This document shows positions 1 to 11,439 of a DNA stretch of 64,000 nt, one piece after another. Below the pieces are notes generated by a model. It saw nothing but the letters and a program-made list of their open reading frames with translations. It made no database searches and was not told the DNA's origin. Both the position numbers and the translations under genes were made by a program. This DNA comes from Laccaria trichodermophora (lineage: Eukaryota; Basidiomycota; Agaricomycetes; Agaricales; Hydnangiaceae). The stretch covers positions 62,001 through 126,000 of the forward strand of contig JACTVC010000055.1 of NCBI GenBank assembly GCA_018417955.1. Reading direction: 5' to 3'. Numbering within the stretch: position 1 is the stretch's first letter; every line of letters begins with the position of its first letter.

Positions 1-1742
1 TTCTTGAAAAGAGTAATGATGAATTGGTTCCTTCTTTCCTGGAGGCCAACAAACAGATGATTGAGGATGTTGGAGGACAAGCTAAATGGGATGCTCTTCC
101 TGAAAAAGAAAGAACTGAGTTACTGGCAGGGATGATGGAAAGGCTAGTTGTGAAATTGGGGGCAGATGCATATGAACAAATGCCAGAAGAAGAGAAGAAG
201 ATGCTGAGCCTTTTTATCTGGGCTGGTTGTGGCTGCCATAAAGACTTGAATACTGTAAAAGGAGGGTATGCTGCTATTGTTACTTGGTGGAAAAGAAATC
301 CTTCAAAGACTGGCCCTATAAAACTTCCTAATCGTGACAATGCTGCAATACTGAAAAATGCACCTGGGTCAACACAAACAGATGCAAAAACAAAGGATCA
401 GCAAGATGCCTTTGATAAAACAGAAAGTGGGGGCATAAAGGCCACACAACTTGCTGGTGCCCTTTTAAACCACAAGGATGATAAAAAAGGACATCATGAT
501 GAGTTTCGTGCATGGTGGCAAAGTCATGTTGGGACCCCTTTCACATTTCCAGATACATCAAACACACGCTTTCAGTCACATTGTGAGGCTGCAGCCATGT
601 TGTTACTTCATCTTGACTACTTTATTGAATTTCTGGAGTACGTTAGAGACAAAAAAGAGACCAGAAAGTTCAACAACATGGAGAATAATTTATATAAGGC
701 ACTACACTGCAATGCAACAAAAACAGAACTTGCAGTCTTAGCATTATATGGCCAGGCTGTCTCCCATCCTTATATGAAAGAAATCCGGGGTGATCCAACA
801 TTGAACATGCTGAACCTTGGCCCACTTCATAAAAATATTCACTCATTCATGAAACGTATTAGTGAAGATCCAAGTTTTCTTATTGGCCCAAATGTCACCC
901 ATGAGACTGGTACATTTAATGGAGAGCCCTGGCACAATGAAGAGGTTATTGAAGCCATCCAAAGGCTTGCACCCTCCTTTCCATATTTGAAGGAACTAGT
1001 GGTCGTATTCTTTGAAGGTGCAGGTGAAACTTGGAAGCGATTTACTTCAGAGTTTGCTCCTGGAGGTCTTATTGATGAAGCAACAACAGATGAGAGAGCC
1101 CTGGCTTGGATGCCACCAACAAATGATGTAAATGAGGGTGCACTTGGTTCATTTCGTGTTCTAATGCAAAAGCAACCACAGTTAACTTTATTGCAATACA
1201 ATGCACAAGCCATGTTTGCTCAGAATAATACAAGAGCATTCATGAAAAAGAAGCTTGGACCAGATGACTTGAAATATATCTATAAGATGGCCAGAGAAAC
1301 AGCAGGGGAAGAAAAGAAAAGGCATGAAGAGATTATCAAACATACAGAGGAGCACATTAAAAAGAAAGAGGCTTCAAGGAGTAAAAGAGCAGCAAAGGCT
1401 GCTGAGAAAACAAAAAGAATTGCAGCTGTTCAACTTATTTTTGACAAAGAGAGGATAAATGATCTCAAGGGAATGGCTTTATATGATCACCTGGATGCAT
1501 TCAAAGCAGCTGGTGCCCCTCTGGAAGGTATCAACAGGAAGACAAGAGTTCAGATTATTAGGGTGGCTTTGCAAGAGGCAATAGATAAAAGGGAAGTAGG
1601 AGAGTGGATACCAAATATTTCAGAGGCAGGACATGAGGATAGTGACTCTGGTGAGGAATTCCAAGATATTGTGGATCTAGATAGCTCAGCAGAGCTTGAG
1701 AGTGGATGGGAGGATGAAGATGAAGTGGATGATGATGATTGA
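1..1742 (+). CDS. Transposon-encoded protein, C-terminal part (5' end outside window)
   Basis: The reading frame is open from the left edge, so the start lies outside the window; the first visible Met-like codon is not the true start. About 580 residues are visible. An early GCGCHKDLN segment is followed by a helical region. Near the middle lies TNDVNEGALGSFR, whose Glu could be the last acidic residue of a DDE-type nuclease; this is inference. A long Lys/Glu/Ala-rich coiled-coil stretch follows, and the protein ends in a run of Asp and Glu. I recognise the pattern as a repetitive Agaricomycete family of mobile-element proteins but know no established domain name. The sequence is clearly richer in A and T than the host genes to its right, and it has no introns in this part. 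No terminal repeat can be assigned because the other end is missing. Confidence 0.55.
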   Translation, partial: LEKSNDELVPSFLEANKQMIEDVGGQAKWDALPEKERTELLAGMMERLVVKLGADAYEQMPEEEKKMLSLFIWAGCGCHKDLNTVKGGYAAIVTWWKRNPSKTGPIKLPNRDNAAILKNAPGSTQTDAKTKDQQDAFDKTESGGIKATQLAGALLNHKDDKKGHHDEFRAWWQSHVGTPFTFPDTSNTRFQSHCEAAAMLLLHLDYFIEFLEYVRDKKETRKFNNMENNLYKALHCNATKTELAVLALYGQAVSHPYMKEIRGDPTLNMLNLGPLHKNIHSFMKRISEDPSFLIGPNVTHETGTFNGEPWHNEEVIEAIQRLAPSFPYLKELVVVFFEGAGETWKRFTSEFAPGGLIDEATTDERALAWMPPTNDVNEGALGSFRVLMQKQPQLTLLQYNAQAMFAQNNTRAFMKKKLGPDDLKYIYKMARETAGEEKKRHEEIIKHTEEHIKKKEASRSKRAAKAAEKTKRIAAVQLIFDKERINDLKGMALYDHLDAFKAAGAPLEGINRKTRVQIIRVALQEAIDKREVGEWIPNISEAGHEDSDSGEEFQDIVDLDSSAELESGWEDEDEVDDDD

Positions 1743-1935
1743 GATTGGTAGAGGAGTAATCACTTGAATTTGTACTTTTAAAATCAATTTATTCTCTTAC
1801 TTGACTTTGAAACACATTGAGAACAATATTTAAAAGGTACTCTAAAAAAATCAGCCAATTTGGAGCAGCAGAGGTAAAGTTACACATGAGTTTTGGTGTG
1901 GGTCACCCTTTTGGGCAAATCCTGTCACAGGTGTG

Positions 1936-1965
1936 ACGTCACGTGTCCACAGACACATGTGACGT
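1936..1965. repeat. Imperfect palindrome downstream of the left-edge element gene
   Basis: The arms 1936-1947 (ACGTCACGTGTC) and 1952-1965 pair apart from a two-base bulge. They lie between the end of the element gene at 1742 and the next host start at 2079. The palindrome could be part of the element's terminus or a CACGTG/CRE-like site in the host promoter; the sequence does not decide. The rest of 1743-2078 shows nothing recognisable. Confidence 0.35.
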
Positions 1966-2078
1966 TGCCCATCCCCACATTTCGACTTGCGAAGGTCATG
2001 TTTGGTCCACCACCCATTGCCAAACAACCTCCCGTTCCGGTGACGTGCAAAAAAGTTGCACCTCACCTTCATCAACAA

Positions 2079-3130
2079 ATGGCCAGCTTTGCAGCGAGGA
2101 GGGTTCTATGTAGCTTCAAATCTCCTACGCTTACGCCCATCAGGCAAAGGTATGCCTTTGAGTCGCAAAGAGCTCTACACATGACCCCAGTCGGTGAGTA
2201 CCTTAGCTGAAATTTTCACCGAACGACGTCAAAATGGATTATGACAGTGCAGAAGAAGAAGAACGCGGACTTTGAGGACCTCTTCGCTGATGAGGGAGAA
2301 ATTCTTTCCGAGGTACCAGAGGAGCTCAAGGCACCCGTACCCGTCGCTTCTACTTCCGATGCAATGCCCGCGTCAGCACGACGTCAAGCCAAGTTCGACG
2401 AGCTTCTGGCATTCATGAAGCCCAGGCTGGGGAAGACATCCAAGAAATTGCCATTGATCCGGACTAGCGCTTGGTCGGACCTCTTTAGCCTCGCAACGAC
2501 GAAAGAGCAGATGGAGGCAGTTGTGGAGCTCATGCCTCAATGGCAAGCCGCCGGGAGAGTGTTCAGAGACTCCAATTCCGAGCTTTTCATTCGTAAGCAC
2601 TTCTCTTCGCCCCTATGCACCAACTCATTGGGTCCAAAGGCCGCTGTGAACAACTCGACTGCCCCCAGCTAGCCCTGACCGTTTTCGGGAACTACGCGAA
2701 ATACAATATGCCGCTCACCCTTACTGGGGCTAACCAACTCCTTCACTCCCTACACCTAGATCATCCCATTGAGACGCTCGTCACGGCCGCAGCACTTTAT
2801 CCAGTCTACGGTCTCCCACCGGCAGGCACAGTCCTGACCTCCGCATCCTTGCTTGCCGCGGCTTACGTCCGAGTACACGAACAAAAGGACGCCGCGCGGA
2901 AGGCGCAATTGGAGGCGCGCAACACGCTCCTAGAATTGCGCACTGGACTGGAAGCCCTTATAGCGAAACATGGGTCGCTAAAGAAGATAAGGAAGAGGAT
3001 GGATAGCAGGAATCGAGAGAGTGCGTGGACGCTGTGGTCGTTGGATAAGGTGGACAAGGCGTTGGCATCGACGACGGGGGAAGGATTGTCGAAGCGTCCG
3101 AAAGCTTCTCTAGAGCCGGCGATGGTGTAA
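2079..3130 (+). CDS. Probable mitochondrial small-ribosomal-subunit protein (mS27/Mrp13-like)
   Basis: Three exons, 2079-2193, 2248-2592 and 2640-3130, join in frame through GT-AG introns of 54 and 47 bases to give a protein of 316 residues. The N-terminus is rich in Arg and Ser with no acid residues for about 25 positions, as expected for a mitochondrial presequence. The mature part has an acidic segment, then FIRRCEQLDCPQLALTVFGNY across the second splice, then an Ala/Leu helical region, and ends in a basic tail. This resembles fungal mitoribosomal proteins of the mS27/Mrp13 class from memory. The start was chosen because it opens the presequence directly upstream of the first intron. The mitochondrial location is more certain than the family name. 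Confidence 0.5.
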
Positions 3131-3379
3131 ATATCGTTTATTCTTTCACTAGACATCGGCAATGACATCGATGATACTATCAGATCGAACCACATATTTT
3201 TTTGAAAGGCTACGTGAAGTTTAGCTGGTGCTTTGACATATCCAGTTTGCAGCGTACTGCTGAGTTTCAATCGCACTGCCTTAGGCTTTCACACTTCGCA
3301 GTCAGTAGGTGATGACGTACCTTGACCCCAGCACGGTGAAAACACACCGTCGCAGCACCTTCAGGTACCACCTCTTCAA

Positions 3380-5056
3380 ATGCCAACCACCACCATAGCT
3401 TCTTTGCCTTACGATGTTTGGGCAAAGATCGTCTCCTTCATTCCCAAGCATGTCCTCCGGAATCTCTATGCGGTTAACCAGGTTTTATTCAACTTCGCAA
3501 TGGAAGAACGGTATAAATCAGCCTACATTCACCATTTAAAAAACCCTCTTACCATTGATTGCATCAATCGGCTAAAGTGAGCTTGTAATGTGCGTCAGGA
3601 TGTGGCTTAATCTGAGTCGCTCAAACAGTGACCCGTTTCGCGCAAGCAAAACTCGCGATTTACATCTGCGACCAAGTCCACTGGGTTTCCTAATTTCTGA
3701 GGTCTCACAGAAGAATGTGCAGTCATTGAAGGGGAAGATTAAACGTACTGCGGATGACATTTTTGTCAAAACATTTCTCAAGGCGGATACCAAGTCCGAA
3801 GGACAGAGAGAAGCTATCCGATCTCTTCTTCAGATCGTTTCCGGGCTGAGTGAAGTGCAGACACTTCGCGTTGAACTATCCCCGCCAGACCGTCTGAAAT
3901 CTTTCCGAATGGCGACCCCCCTCATCGATTTCGCATGGCAGGCGTGTTCCATCTCCCTGCGCAGGGTTCACTTCGATTTCCCCTTCGATGTGATGAAATG
4001 TGTTCTCACATCTAATATCCATCTCCCTAACCTTGAGGAGCTCTCTGTCAGGTTTTCCATCACATATCGCACCACGGATTCCGAAGAAGTCATAATCACA
4101 AATCTCGTCCCCTTTGTTAACAACCACCATCTAACGTTGCAAAAATTGACGCTGTTTACACACGAGCACTTCCAGCTTGCATCGTTTTTCCATCAACTTT
4201 CTCGTATGCCTCGTTTAGCGAGTTTATCTGTAACACAAGGCTACGTCAGCACCCTGCAAACAGATACGTCAGGATTGCATAGATTCCTCACAGTCCATGC
4301 CGATACCCTCACCTCTTTGAAGCTCGTCTTCCAAGCTCTAGGGAAGCCATACGTTAAAGACCCGCTGATGGAAGGGTGGTTCAAACAGCCATGTCTTGAA
4401 GTTGCGTTGCCTCACCTCCGCACGTTGGAATTTGGGTTATGGGACTTTCCTTCCTCCATTTCAACTCTCTTGGACACGTACCTGAAGCAATACAGCGAAT
4501 CCCTGACGTCGCTCATTATCAATAATAAGCCACCGCCAACCTACGAGGACCTCAACAATATCGTTACTGGGTTTGGTGCGTCCGGTGTTTTGAGGTACCT
4601 TGACGTTGGGGTGTCCACGGTGCCGTCTAAAATCTTTGACCTGCTTTCTGTCAATCTTCCCAGTCTCCACGCGCTCAGCCTGGCTACTGATGGTTTTCTG
4701 ACCACCAAAGATGTATTTTACCAATCCACTGACATGGCAATGACCCAGCGCTTCAGCCAGGAAGGGGTAGATCGATCCCTTTTTTTTTTCGTACACTGTT
4801 GAAACTCATCTTCGTTATTTAGTTTTGCGCAGAGATGAGACCCCTCTCTTATCCTACATGGGATTTGCGTCACCTCACGCTCACTTTCAACATCTGGTCA
4901 GCAGATCCGAACAAGCTCTGTGTAACTGCGATTTTGAAGGCCCTCCCGGGTTTGCAAACCTTTAACGGAATCCCAAAGGAGAGCTATTTAGATCAACTTA
5001 GTCAGGGAATGGAAGGTGCGCTTCCTCTCGCCTCCTCCTCGGACCCCCTCACTTGA
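3380..5056 (+). CDS. F-box protein with leucine-rich-repeat-like C-terminal region
   Basis: Exons 3380-3576, 3617-4766 and 4835-5056 join in frame into about 522 residues. Residues 7-45 form an F-box (SLPYDVWAKIVSFIPKHVLR), the module that binds Skp1 in SCF ubiquitin ligases. The rest has repeated Leu-rich strands such as LPNLEELSV, LTLQKLTLF, MPRLASLSV, LRTLEFG and LRYLDVG. These are irregular LRR-like repeats that would select the substrate. Large families of such genes are usual in Agaricomycetes, so no substrate can be named. The gene appears intact. Confidence 0.75.
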
Positions 5057-5559
5057 ATATTTGGACTAGTATGTAGATACAGAACCGAATAAACCGCACT
5101 CGTTGACTTTCGACTATGGACATTCTCAGTGACACGGGTTGGACACGGGTACCAATTTAGGATCCTTTACTCAGGACTTTTGTTGTCTGGATAATTTTTA
5201 CTTCTATTCCGCGCCAGACATCTATGTACTAATCTAATTTTCAACACAAATCTCAGAAGGAGGATTCAGAAAGCACAAGCAGTCAGAAGATTACCGTCAA
5301 ATTAGTGTAGCCCTGGCAATCATGTCACTATCTTACGCTGTGGGAGACACATGATCACCTGATTGAGGCTAAGACTGTGGCGCAATTGAGGCATGTTCTC
5401 TATCAAAACTTTTCTGTCTGTTTGCTTCAGACCATGGACACCTCAACCTCGGATATCATTAATACACTGGTCGATCTCATAATAATATCCTCTTCGTCCT
5501 CATTCAGGCTGTGCTTAGATGATGGCTGGTTTCTCGTCGATGAAATTAATGCCGGATTC
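5057..5559. other. Intergenic, no gene seen
   Basis: Contains the 3' flank of the F-box gene. No convincing reading frame, RNA gene or repeat was seen before the target duplication of the next element at 5560. Confidence 0.5.
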
Positions 5560-5567
5560 ACCTCAAG

Positions 5568-5993
5568 AGGACCCCCGAAAATCCTGCTAAATGGTAGATA
5601 CCGATCCGGACAGAAATTTTCAAAATGAGGTGCTAGGCTAGATACAAACCGGACAGGTTTTCGAAAAAATCAGCAAAATGCTAGATACAGAATCCGGACA
5701 GGCTTGCGAGAAGAATCAGAGGCTAGATACTAACCGGACAAGTATGGTCGCGTAGCTCAACGGAAAAAAAGTATGTACTTTACCAAGCCTGACGTGTGGT
5801 CTGCAGTTCGAACCTTGTGCCGCACTAAAAAATTTGGCCCTGACTTAGGCTAGATACGCAGTTCAGACAACTTTTCGAAATTTTGGTCTAGGCTAGATAA
5901 AATCCGGACAGACTTCGCCAAAATTGGTACGGACAAGAATCTGGAAATCGGCAATTTTAGTATCTACCATTTAGCAGGATTTTCGGAGGTCCT
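5568..5993. mobile_element. 426-bp MITE with 34-bp TIRs and 8-bp target duplication
   Basis: The ends are inverted repeats of 34 bases with one mismatch, beginning AGGACCCCCGAAAATCCTGC on the left and AGGACCTCCGAAAATCCTGC on the right. The element is flanked by a perfect 8-bp duplication, ACCTCAAG, at 5560-5567 and 5994-6001. The interior has no gene. It holds several copies of a GGCTAGATAC...CCGGACAG motif and a tRNA-like stretch. An 8-bp duplication fits hAT or Mutator-type transposases; none is encoded here, so the element is non-autonomous. Confidence 0.85.
5746..5825 (+). other. tRNA-like sequence with pol III A and B boxes inside the MITE
   Basis: An A box (TAGCTCAACGG, 5753-5763) and a B box (GTTCGAACC, 5806-5814) have tRNA-like spacing, about 42 bases apart. 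The acceptor and T stems do not pair well, so it is not a working tRNA gene. It could be an old SINE-derived segment or an internal pol III promoter. Confidence 0.5.
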
Positions 5994-6003
5994 ACCTCAA
6001 GTT

Positions 6004-6066
6004 TAGTCTCTCGTAGATAGGCTTCGATATTATGTGAAGTCGTACCTCGGATCACGAAACCTGAAG
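6004..6066 (+). repeat. 63-bp dispersed repeat, second copy at 30279-30341
   Basis: The stretch beginning TAGTCTCTCGTAGATAGGCT and running through TATGTGAAGTCGTACCT recurs in the same orientation at 30279-30341 with a few differences. It lies just outside the right target duplication of the MITE. From 6067 to 6618 no gene is seen. Confidence 0.6.
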
Positions 6067-6618
6067 CCTTTGGGCCGATTCCCGAAGTTCAAGTTCCTTC
6101 GCGGTCTCGTGGTGACCGAGCTCAAGTTCTGCAGCCTTCTTGACGAGTCCGACCCGAAAAAATATGATACATTGAGCTCCGCCAATGGCTCCCCTGACAT
6201 AAAACATTGGAAGTCGGAATGAAACATGCATCAAGATGGCACTCAGTTCCGGTTCTTCCGGATGTTCGACGCTCAAACTCTCAGCATTGTATACCTAAAG
6301 GCGTGCTCGGGCTTGGCCTGGCGATCTTTTTTTAGCGACAGCTGAGCGGTCTCTTGGACTTGCCTTGGCTTTCTTGGCTATTCATGCGGAATTATGTCGA
6401 TCAAAAAGAATCTGTAAGAACAAATTACGTTCAGCGCTTCCACTATCCAAGTACGCCGGCGTCATCTACAAGGAACCAATACATTCCGAGAATGGACGAT
6501 TCACAGTCAGTCTAGCATTATAGGTACAAGGAGCGGTAGGTGATATGGTCACACGACAATGAACAACAAAAAGATATACGAGAAGTGTCAGTTTAGATGG
6601 TATATGTAGTGCGACGGT

Positions 6619-8524
6619 TCAGACAGTGTAACGGAAGAACTGAACATTATTGAGTGAAGCGCTGGCTGGCGGGGATGGCGGTACTCACCGAGGCGTTGTC
6701 ACCCTTTTCGCGTTCTTGGTATTTCTGATCCTCAGAGTAAGACTCAAGTGTGAGGCCCAGTCTCTCCATGTCTGAATCCCTGCGAGAGTTTTCGCGCACG
6801 AGGTAGAGATGCATGAAGAGACAGAGGAAGAAGCTCATGGTAATCATGCCGATCAAGAGACCGTGACCTCGGAAGAAACGAGGAGCATCGGTGGACCTAA
6901 ATGAGAATCCAGAGATAACGCCACCAAGATTGCCGAAGCCTGAGCAAAGGAAAATTGATATTCATTGAGTATGTGGAAATAAAATCACTGACCGACATGC
7001 ATGGCAATACCAACAGCGCGCTTAGTAGAACCACCAATGTTGTTGCCGTTCCAAGCGACACCCATAGGGACGTTGGGATAAATGCTATAAACCATGTCAG
7101 TAGTTGGCGAAAAAAATAGTAACGCAGCACACTGACCCAGAAACGACCAAGAAGGTACCCAAGTATTGCACATGTGGATTACGGGTGGAAATTAGTAGAA
7201 CAAATCCGAGGATGGCGACGACGCAGAAGAACATCATATAAACTCCACGCCTCTTCGTTTTATCTGCGAAGTAACCAGCCGTGATGGTGGTAATGCAACC
7301 CAAGACGTATGGGGGAACAGTCATTAGTTGAGAAGCGTTGTTGGTGTAGCCCATGTTTTTGACAATGGTAGGGAGGAAAAGAGAGATCGAGTACAGGGGG
7401 GTATAAATGCCTAGTGATAATATTAGAATCAGTCGGTTGATACTCAACGGGAACACTGACCGATTGTGATCAGCATGTGGACGTAGATCTTCCAGTCTGT
7501 GAGAGCTGATTTAAGATATTTAATATCGTACTCATCGGCGAGAGAGGTTCGATCTTTCTTGAGACGCTCTTTCACCTCTTTGCGTTCAGCCTCACTCAAG
7601 AAGCGAGCACTGTATAGAAGTATCAGACGTTGATCGGAATGGAAAACAGTGTAAGTGACTAACGTCTCGGGACTGTCGTGGATAATGAACTTGGCGAAGA
7701 AGGCTATGAAGATCGTCACGATGCCCTCTAGAATAAAAATCCAAGCCCAGCCGGGCCTGCCGCCGACACCCTTCATCTCGGAAATGCCACGAGCCAGAAG
7801 GCCGCCAAATGCACCAGCAAGAGTAGCGGCGGAGAAGAAGATAGCCATGCGCAGACCGCATTCATGTCGGCGATACCAAAGCGTAATGTAGAAAGTAACA
7901 CCGGGGAAAAGACCACCTTCGGCGAGACCAAGAGCACAACGAACGACGAGCAGGCTACCGAAGTTTTTCACAACGCCCATCAATGTCATGCCTATGAATG
8001 TGACGATTAGCCAGCTGAAGTAAATTGGAGGAGAAAAAACATACAAACTCCCCAGGCCAACATAATAATGCAGAGCCAGAGTGATGGGCTTGTCCTCTTC
8101 ATCATAATGTTACTTGGAATTTCCGCCGCAACGTAGAACGGGAAGAAAACAGCGAGCGCAATCTAATATTCAACATGGTTATGAGTTCAGAATTAAACAG
8201 AAAATCGGACCAAATACGTTGTAGTCTAAACCCTTCATCTTGAGGTCCTTTTCCAGACCAACCAAGCGGGCGTTTCCAATGTTGGTGCGGTCTAGAAAGG
8301 AGAGGCTTCGGAGAATCAGTACAGGTATCGCTTATATCCCTGGTAGCTCACAGGTATAAGAGGGCGAGGAAAGGAACGATGTTCCAGTCTAGTTTGCGGA
8401 GGAGCCTAGCAGTGTTTCTCTTGTCGAAGGTTGGCCCAGCCGACTCGAGGTAGTTCGACGTCGGCTTATCGACGATGGAATGTTGTGGCGAGTCACGGCT
8501 GTTCTTTTCTTTAATGAATGACAT
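6619..8524 (-). CDS. MFS transporter, Dal5-like anion:cation symporter family
   Basis: A multi-exon gene read right to left. The start at 8524 gives a charged N-terminus. An exon joining LLSFLDRTNIGNAR gives the loop after helix 1 that is characteristic of this family. Further exons give helices 4-5 (VRCALGLAEGGLFPGVTFYI), the motif with GGRPGWAWIFILEG, and the C-terminal six helices with YFADKTKRRG. The last intron at 6640-6688 joins DNAS to FFRYTV and a stop at 6619-6621, the usual end for these proteins. Twelve membrane helices are expected, in the plasma membrane. Relatives carry allantoate, nicotinate, biotin or other organic anions; the substrate cannot be read here. All exons are open, so the gene looks functional. 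Confidence 0.88.
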
Positions 8525-8577
8525 CTCGAACTTGGAAGACGGGGAACAATGGATGGAAGCGAAAGGTAGAACAGTGA

Positions 8578-8584
8578 ATTTATA
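8578..8584 (-). promoter_or_regulatory. TATA box of the MFS transporter gene
   Basis: TATAAAT read on the minus strand, about 54 bases before the start codon at 8524. Confidence 0.45.
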
Positions 8585-9850
8585 TGTCGCGGGGAACGAG
8601 TGGACAGGCGGGATTCGCCAAACCTTATGTGGGCGGACCTCATTGCTTAAGCGAGGACGTTATAAGGACGCGAACTGTGTGCAGGGTGAGATGAGTTTGT
8701 ATTCTACTTGTCACTTGGCTTTCTTGGCGAGTTCCATATGAGCCATAATGGGAGGATTCTGAAGAAATATCTCGGTTACCAAATCGAGGTAGACGACGAC
8801 AAAAACCAAACAAAAATGACAAAGAACGCCAAACAAAGCCTGCTGAACTACGAATATCGCATGGTATCTTTTTGAAAAAGAGATGAGAGGTATTTCAACT
8901 TGACAAATACTCGCTTGTTAAAGAGATCTTGACTCTCCGTTGATAATTCGAAGGGGCAAGACTTCTCAGGCAAGTCGAGCGTTTAGATTAGCCGCCAACC
9001 TATCGGAATATTGGGAGCCTAATCAAGGTCAACGCAACGTACAAATCGTTTTGTCGGAATGATCTACATAAACAGTTTATAAAAATTTTCTCAAAGGCTA
9101 CTATCTTTTATAATTGAGCTATTCAAACTAGCTAAGTTTTTGAGCACTCCAAGTTAAACGACAGAAGCATCGGTCCCAGGCTTGTAATCGGAGAATAAAT
9201 AATCGTGATGTATTAAGGTCTACCAGGTACCTTCCTAGACCTTCCTTCTATCTCCCACGTTCCTGCGTTTTTCCGTCGATCGCGGGGGAGTCGTCGTCAA
9301 TTACGTAGTGTGAATTGAGGCAACCTCGACGCACAGTACTCCTTCACTTGACCCGTGTAATTATTTCAATTCAATGGATTTTGCGCGAGCTTACTGAGAA
9401 TGGAAGCGTTTCGGCGACCTCGGAAATTCAAGAGATGGCCGTTTTTCTTTGGTCTTTCTACATTAAATTTTGAATCAGGTGGTGTTCTAAATTTAGAACA
9501 TTGTTTGGGCCCACAAACAGCGGTGTTTTGTCGAGCTTTTCACCAACTTTTCCCAAGTACTTACATATACCGTCGGCCTACGAAAAAAGAAAAAGAAAAT
9601 CAGAACACTGCGCAATTCTTAAGAACCTTTTGCATAATGATTTGCATTTATTGCTCATGCCATCTGCTGTTGTCTGTTCAATGATTGTGCTTCGGTTGGA
9701 TCCCGCCAAGTCTGCTTGGCGTCTCGTACTTTTCAGCGCTGAAAAGCGATGAAACAGACGCTCAACAATTAGGCTCATAAGGTGTCTGGAGGTGGCTTAT
9801 GTACATATATAGGACATAATTATGTACAAATGCGGATGTATCCTATATGG
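8585..9850. other. Intergenic, no gene seen
   Basis: Open frames here are short and do not match a recognisable protein, and splice joining did not improve them. It contains the upstream region of the transporter and, at 9797-9850, a small imperfect palindrome around ATGTACATATATAGGACATA. Confidence 0.5.
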
Positions 9851-10295
9851 TACAAGCTTTAGACCCGTGTCTACGCCACGGCGCTCGCTGCGCTCGACCG
9901 TTGCTTCGACACTGGTCACAGCTTGCCGGGGGCAAGCCCCCTGGACCCCCTGGTACGCATGTTGAATCCGATTCCCCAGCAAATGCCGCTCACGCGGCTC
10001 AGCGTAAAGAGGATGGTCGCTTATGTAAAATTATTATGTAACATTAAAGCTGATTAGTCATCAATTGTGTTTTCATGTACAAGCTTTAGACCCGTGCCTA
10101 CGGCACGGCACTCGCTGCGCTCGGCCGTTCCTCCAGCACTGGTCACAGCTTGCCGGGGGCAAGCCCCCTGGACCCCCTGGTACGCATGTTGAATCCTAGT
10201 TTCCAGCAGACGCCGCTCACGCGGCTCAGGTCGCTTATGTAAAATTATTATGTAACATTAAATGTGATTTGTCATCCATTGTGTTTTCATGTATA
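9851..10295. repeat. Tandem duplication, period 227 bp, with GC-rich palindromes
   Basis: Two head-to-tail copies begin with TACAAGCTTTAGACCCGTG at 9851 and 10078. Each has the order: GC-rich block with ACGGC/CGCTGCGCTC, GCTTGCCGGGGGCAAGC hairpin, CCCCCTGGACCCCCTGGTAC, GCCGCTCACGCGGCTCA hairpin, then the A+T-rich TTATGTAAAATTATTATGTA. The copies differ by point changes and one small indel. No protein is encoded. Confidence 0.85.
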
Positions 10296-10880
10296 GATAG
10301 ATTCGTCACATGTAACGTCACACATAATCAACATTGAGATGTTTGCTCTCCAACGCTCTCTCAAAACACGGGCGATATTTGGATATCGCCTGTGTTTTGC
10401 TCGCTTTTCATGTTCCCTACACATACCCCTCTTGCAAGCTCGACTTCCGACCTCGCCAGGCGCCAGACGACCGCCACCAAGATTTCATCGCATCAACACG
10501 ATCCGTCAACATCTCGACACGGCGGAAAAGAGGTCCGACATTGGTTGGGCGGGCACGCGGGCACGAGCGGAGCGATAATAAGGCTCTGCGGGGTCATTTC
10601 AGGTGCGTAGCCTACCCGAGGAGAGCAAATCTGCTTTCCTCGCATCCATCTCTTCTTTCATCTGTTTTTATTTCTACAGGCTTTGCAACAGCACCCACTC
10701 CGTTAGATGCACCAACCACGCCAACCTTACCTATTTGCCACCACCTAACGCGCCGCTTGACGTGCGCCCGTCGCTTGGCATGTGTGCCTTGCATCCAATA
10801 CACACATGCCCACCACCAAAATCATTCAACTCCATCCCCATCGCAAACGCTGCAGATACTACCATCATCCTCGCCCCTCA

Positions 10881-11230
10881 GTCACATTCCCAACACCAAT
10901 ACATTGCCGCCATCAAATTGTGTGTACCCACATTCATCCCCGTCAACTTCGTTCACCCCCCTTTGGTCACGCTCCCATCACCGACAACGTAGCCGCCTGC
11001 GTGCACACGCACAATCAGTGGTCGACGGGGATGCACATTCCTCGCCCCTTGATCATATTCCCATCGCCAAGTACGTTTCCACCCATCAAACCGTGTGCAC
11101 ACGCATGATCGGTGCACAGGCGCATCCCCGGCAACTTCGTTCACCCTTCGATCACATTCCCATCGCCGACAACGTAGCTGCCCGCATGTACACGCATAAT
11201 CGATGGTCGACGGGGACGCACTCGCCCCGT
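10881..11230. repeat. Degenerate C-rich minisatellite
   Basis: Related blocks built around CATTCCCATCGCC, GACAACGTAGC and GTCGACGGGGA recur. The clearest pair is 10968-11037 and 11152-11221, 184 bases apart, with intermediate partial copies. A 299-residue open frame crosses this region but its composition (His, Ser, Pro, Thr) follows the repeat, so I do not call a gene. Confidence 0.6.
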
Positions 11231-11439
11231 TGACTTTGTTGCCATTGCAAACAATATAGCTAGTTGTATGCCTATTTCGACGAGCCATTTACCAACCCTT
11301 TTACCAGTTGTACATACACAAATCCGAGAATTTATGTTAATTTATGCAAATTAATTTGGGTGTAATTAGCACTTGTAATTTTATGTTGTCTAGAGCAGCA
11401 CCATAACGAGCTATATCGAGAATAATGTTCTAAAATATA

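Noticed and set aside
5746..5825. Functional tRNA gene
   Set aside because: A and B boxes are present but acceptor and T stems do not pair. The same holds at 11440 and 31781.
10334..11233. Open frame of 299 residues
   Set aside because: Runs through the C-rich minisatellite; residue use follows the repeat and other frames are equally open.
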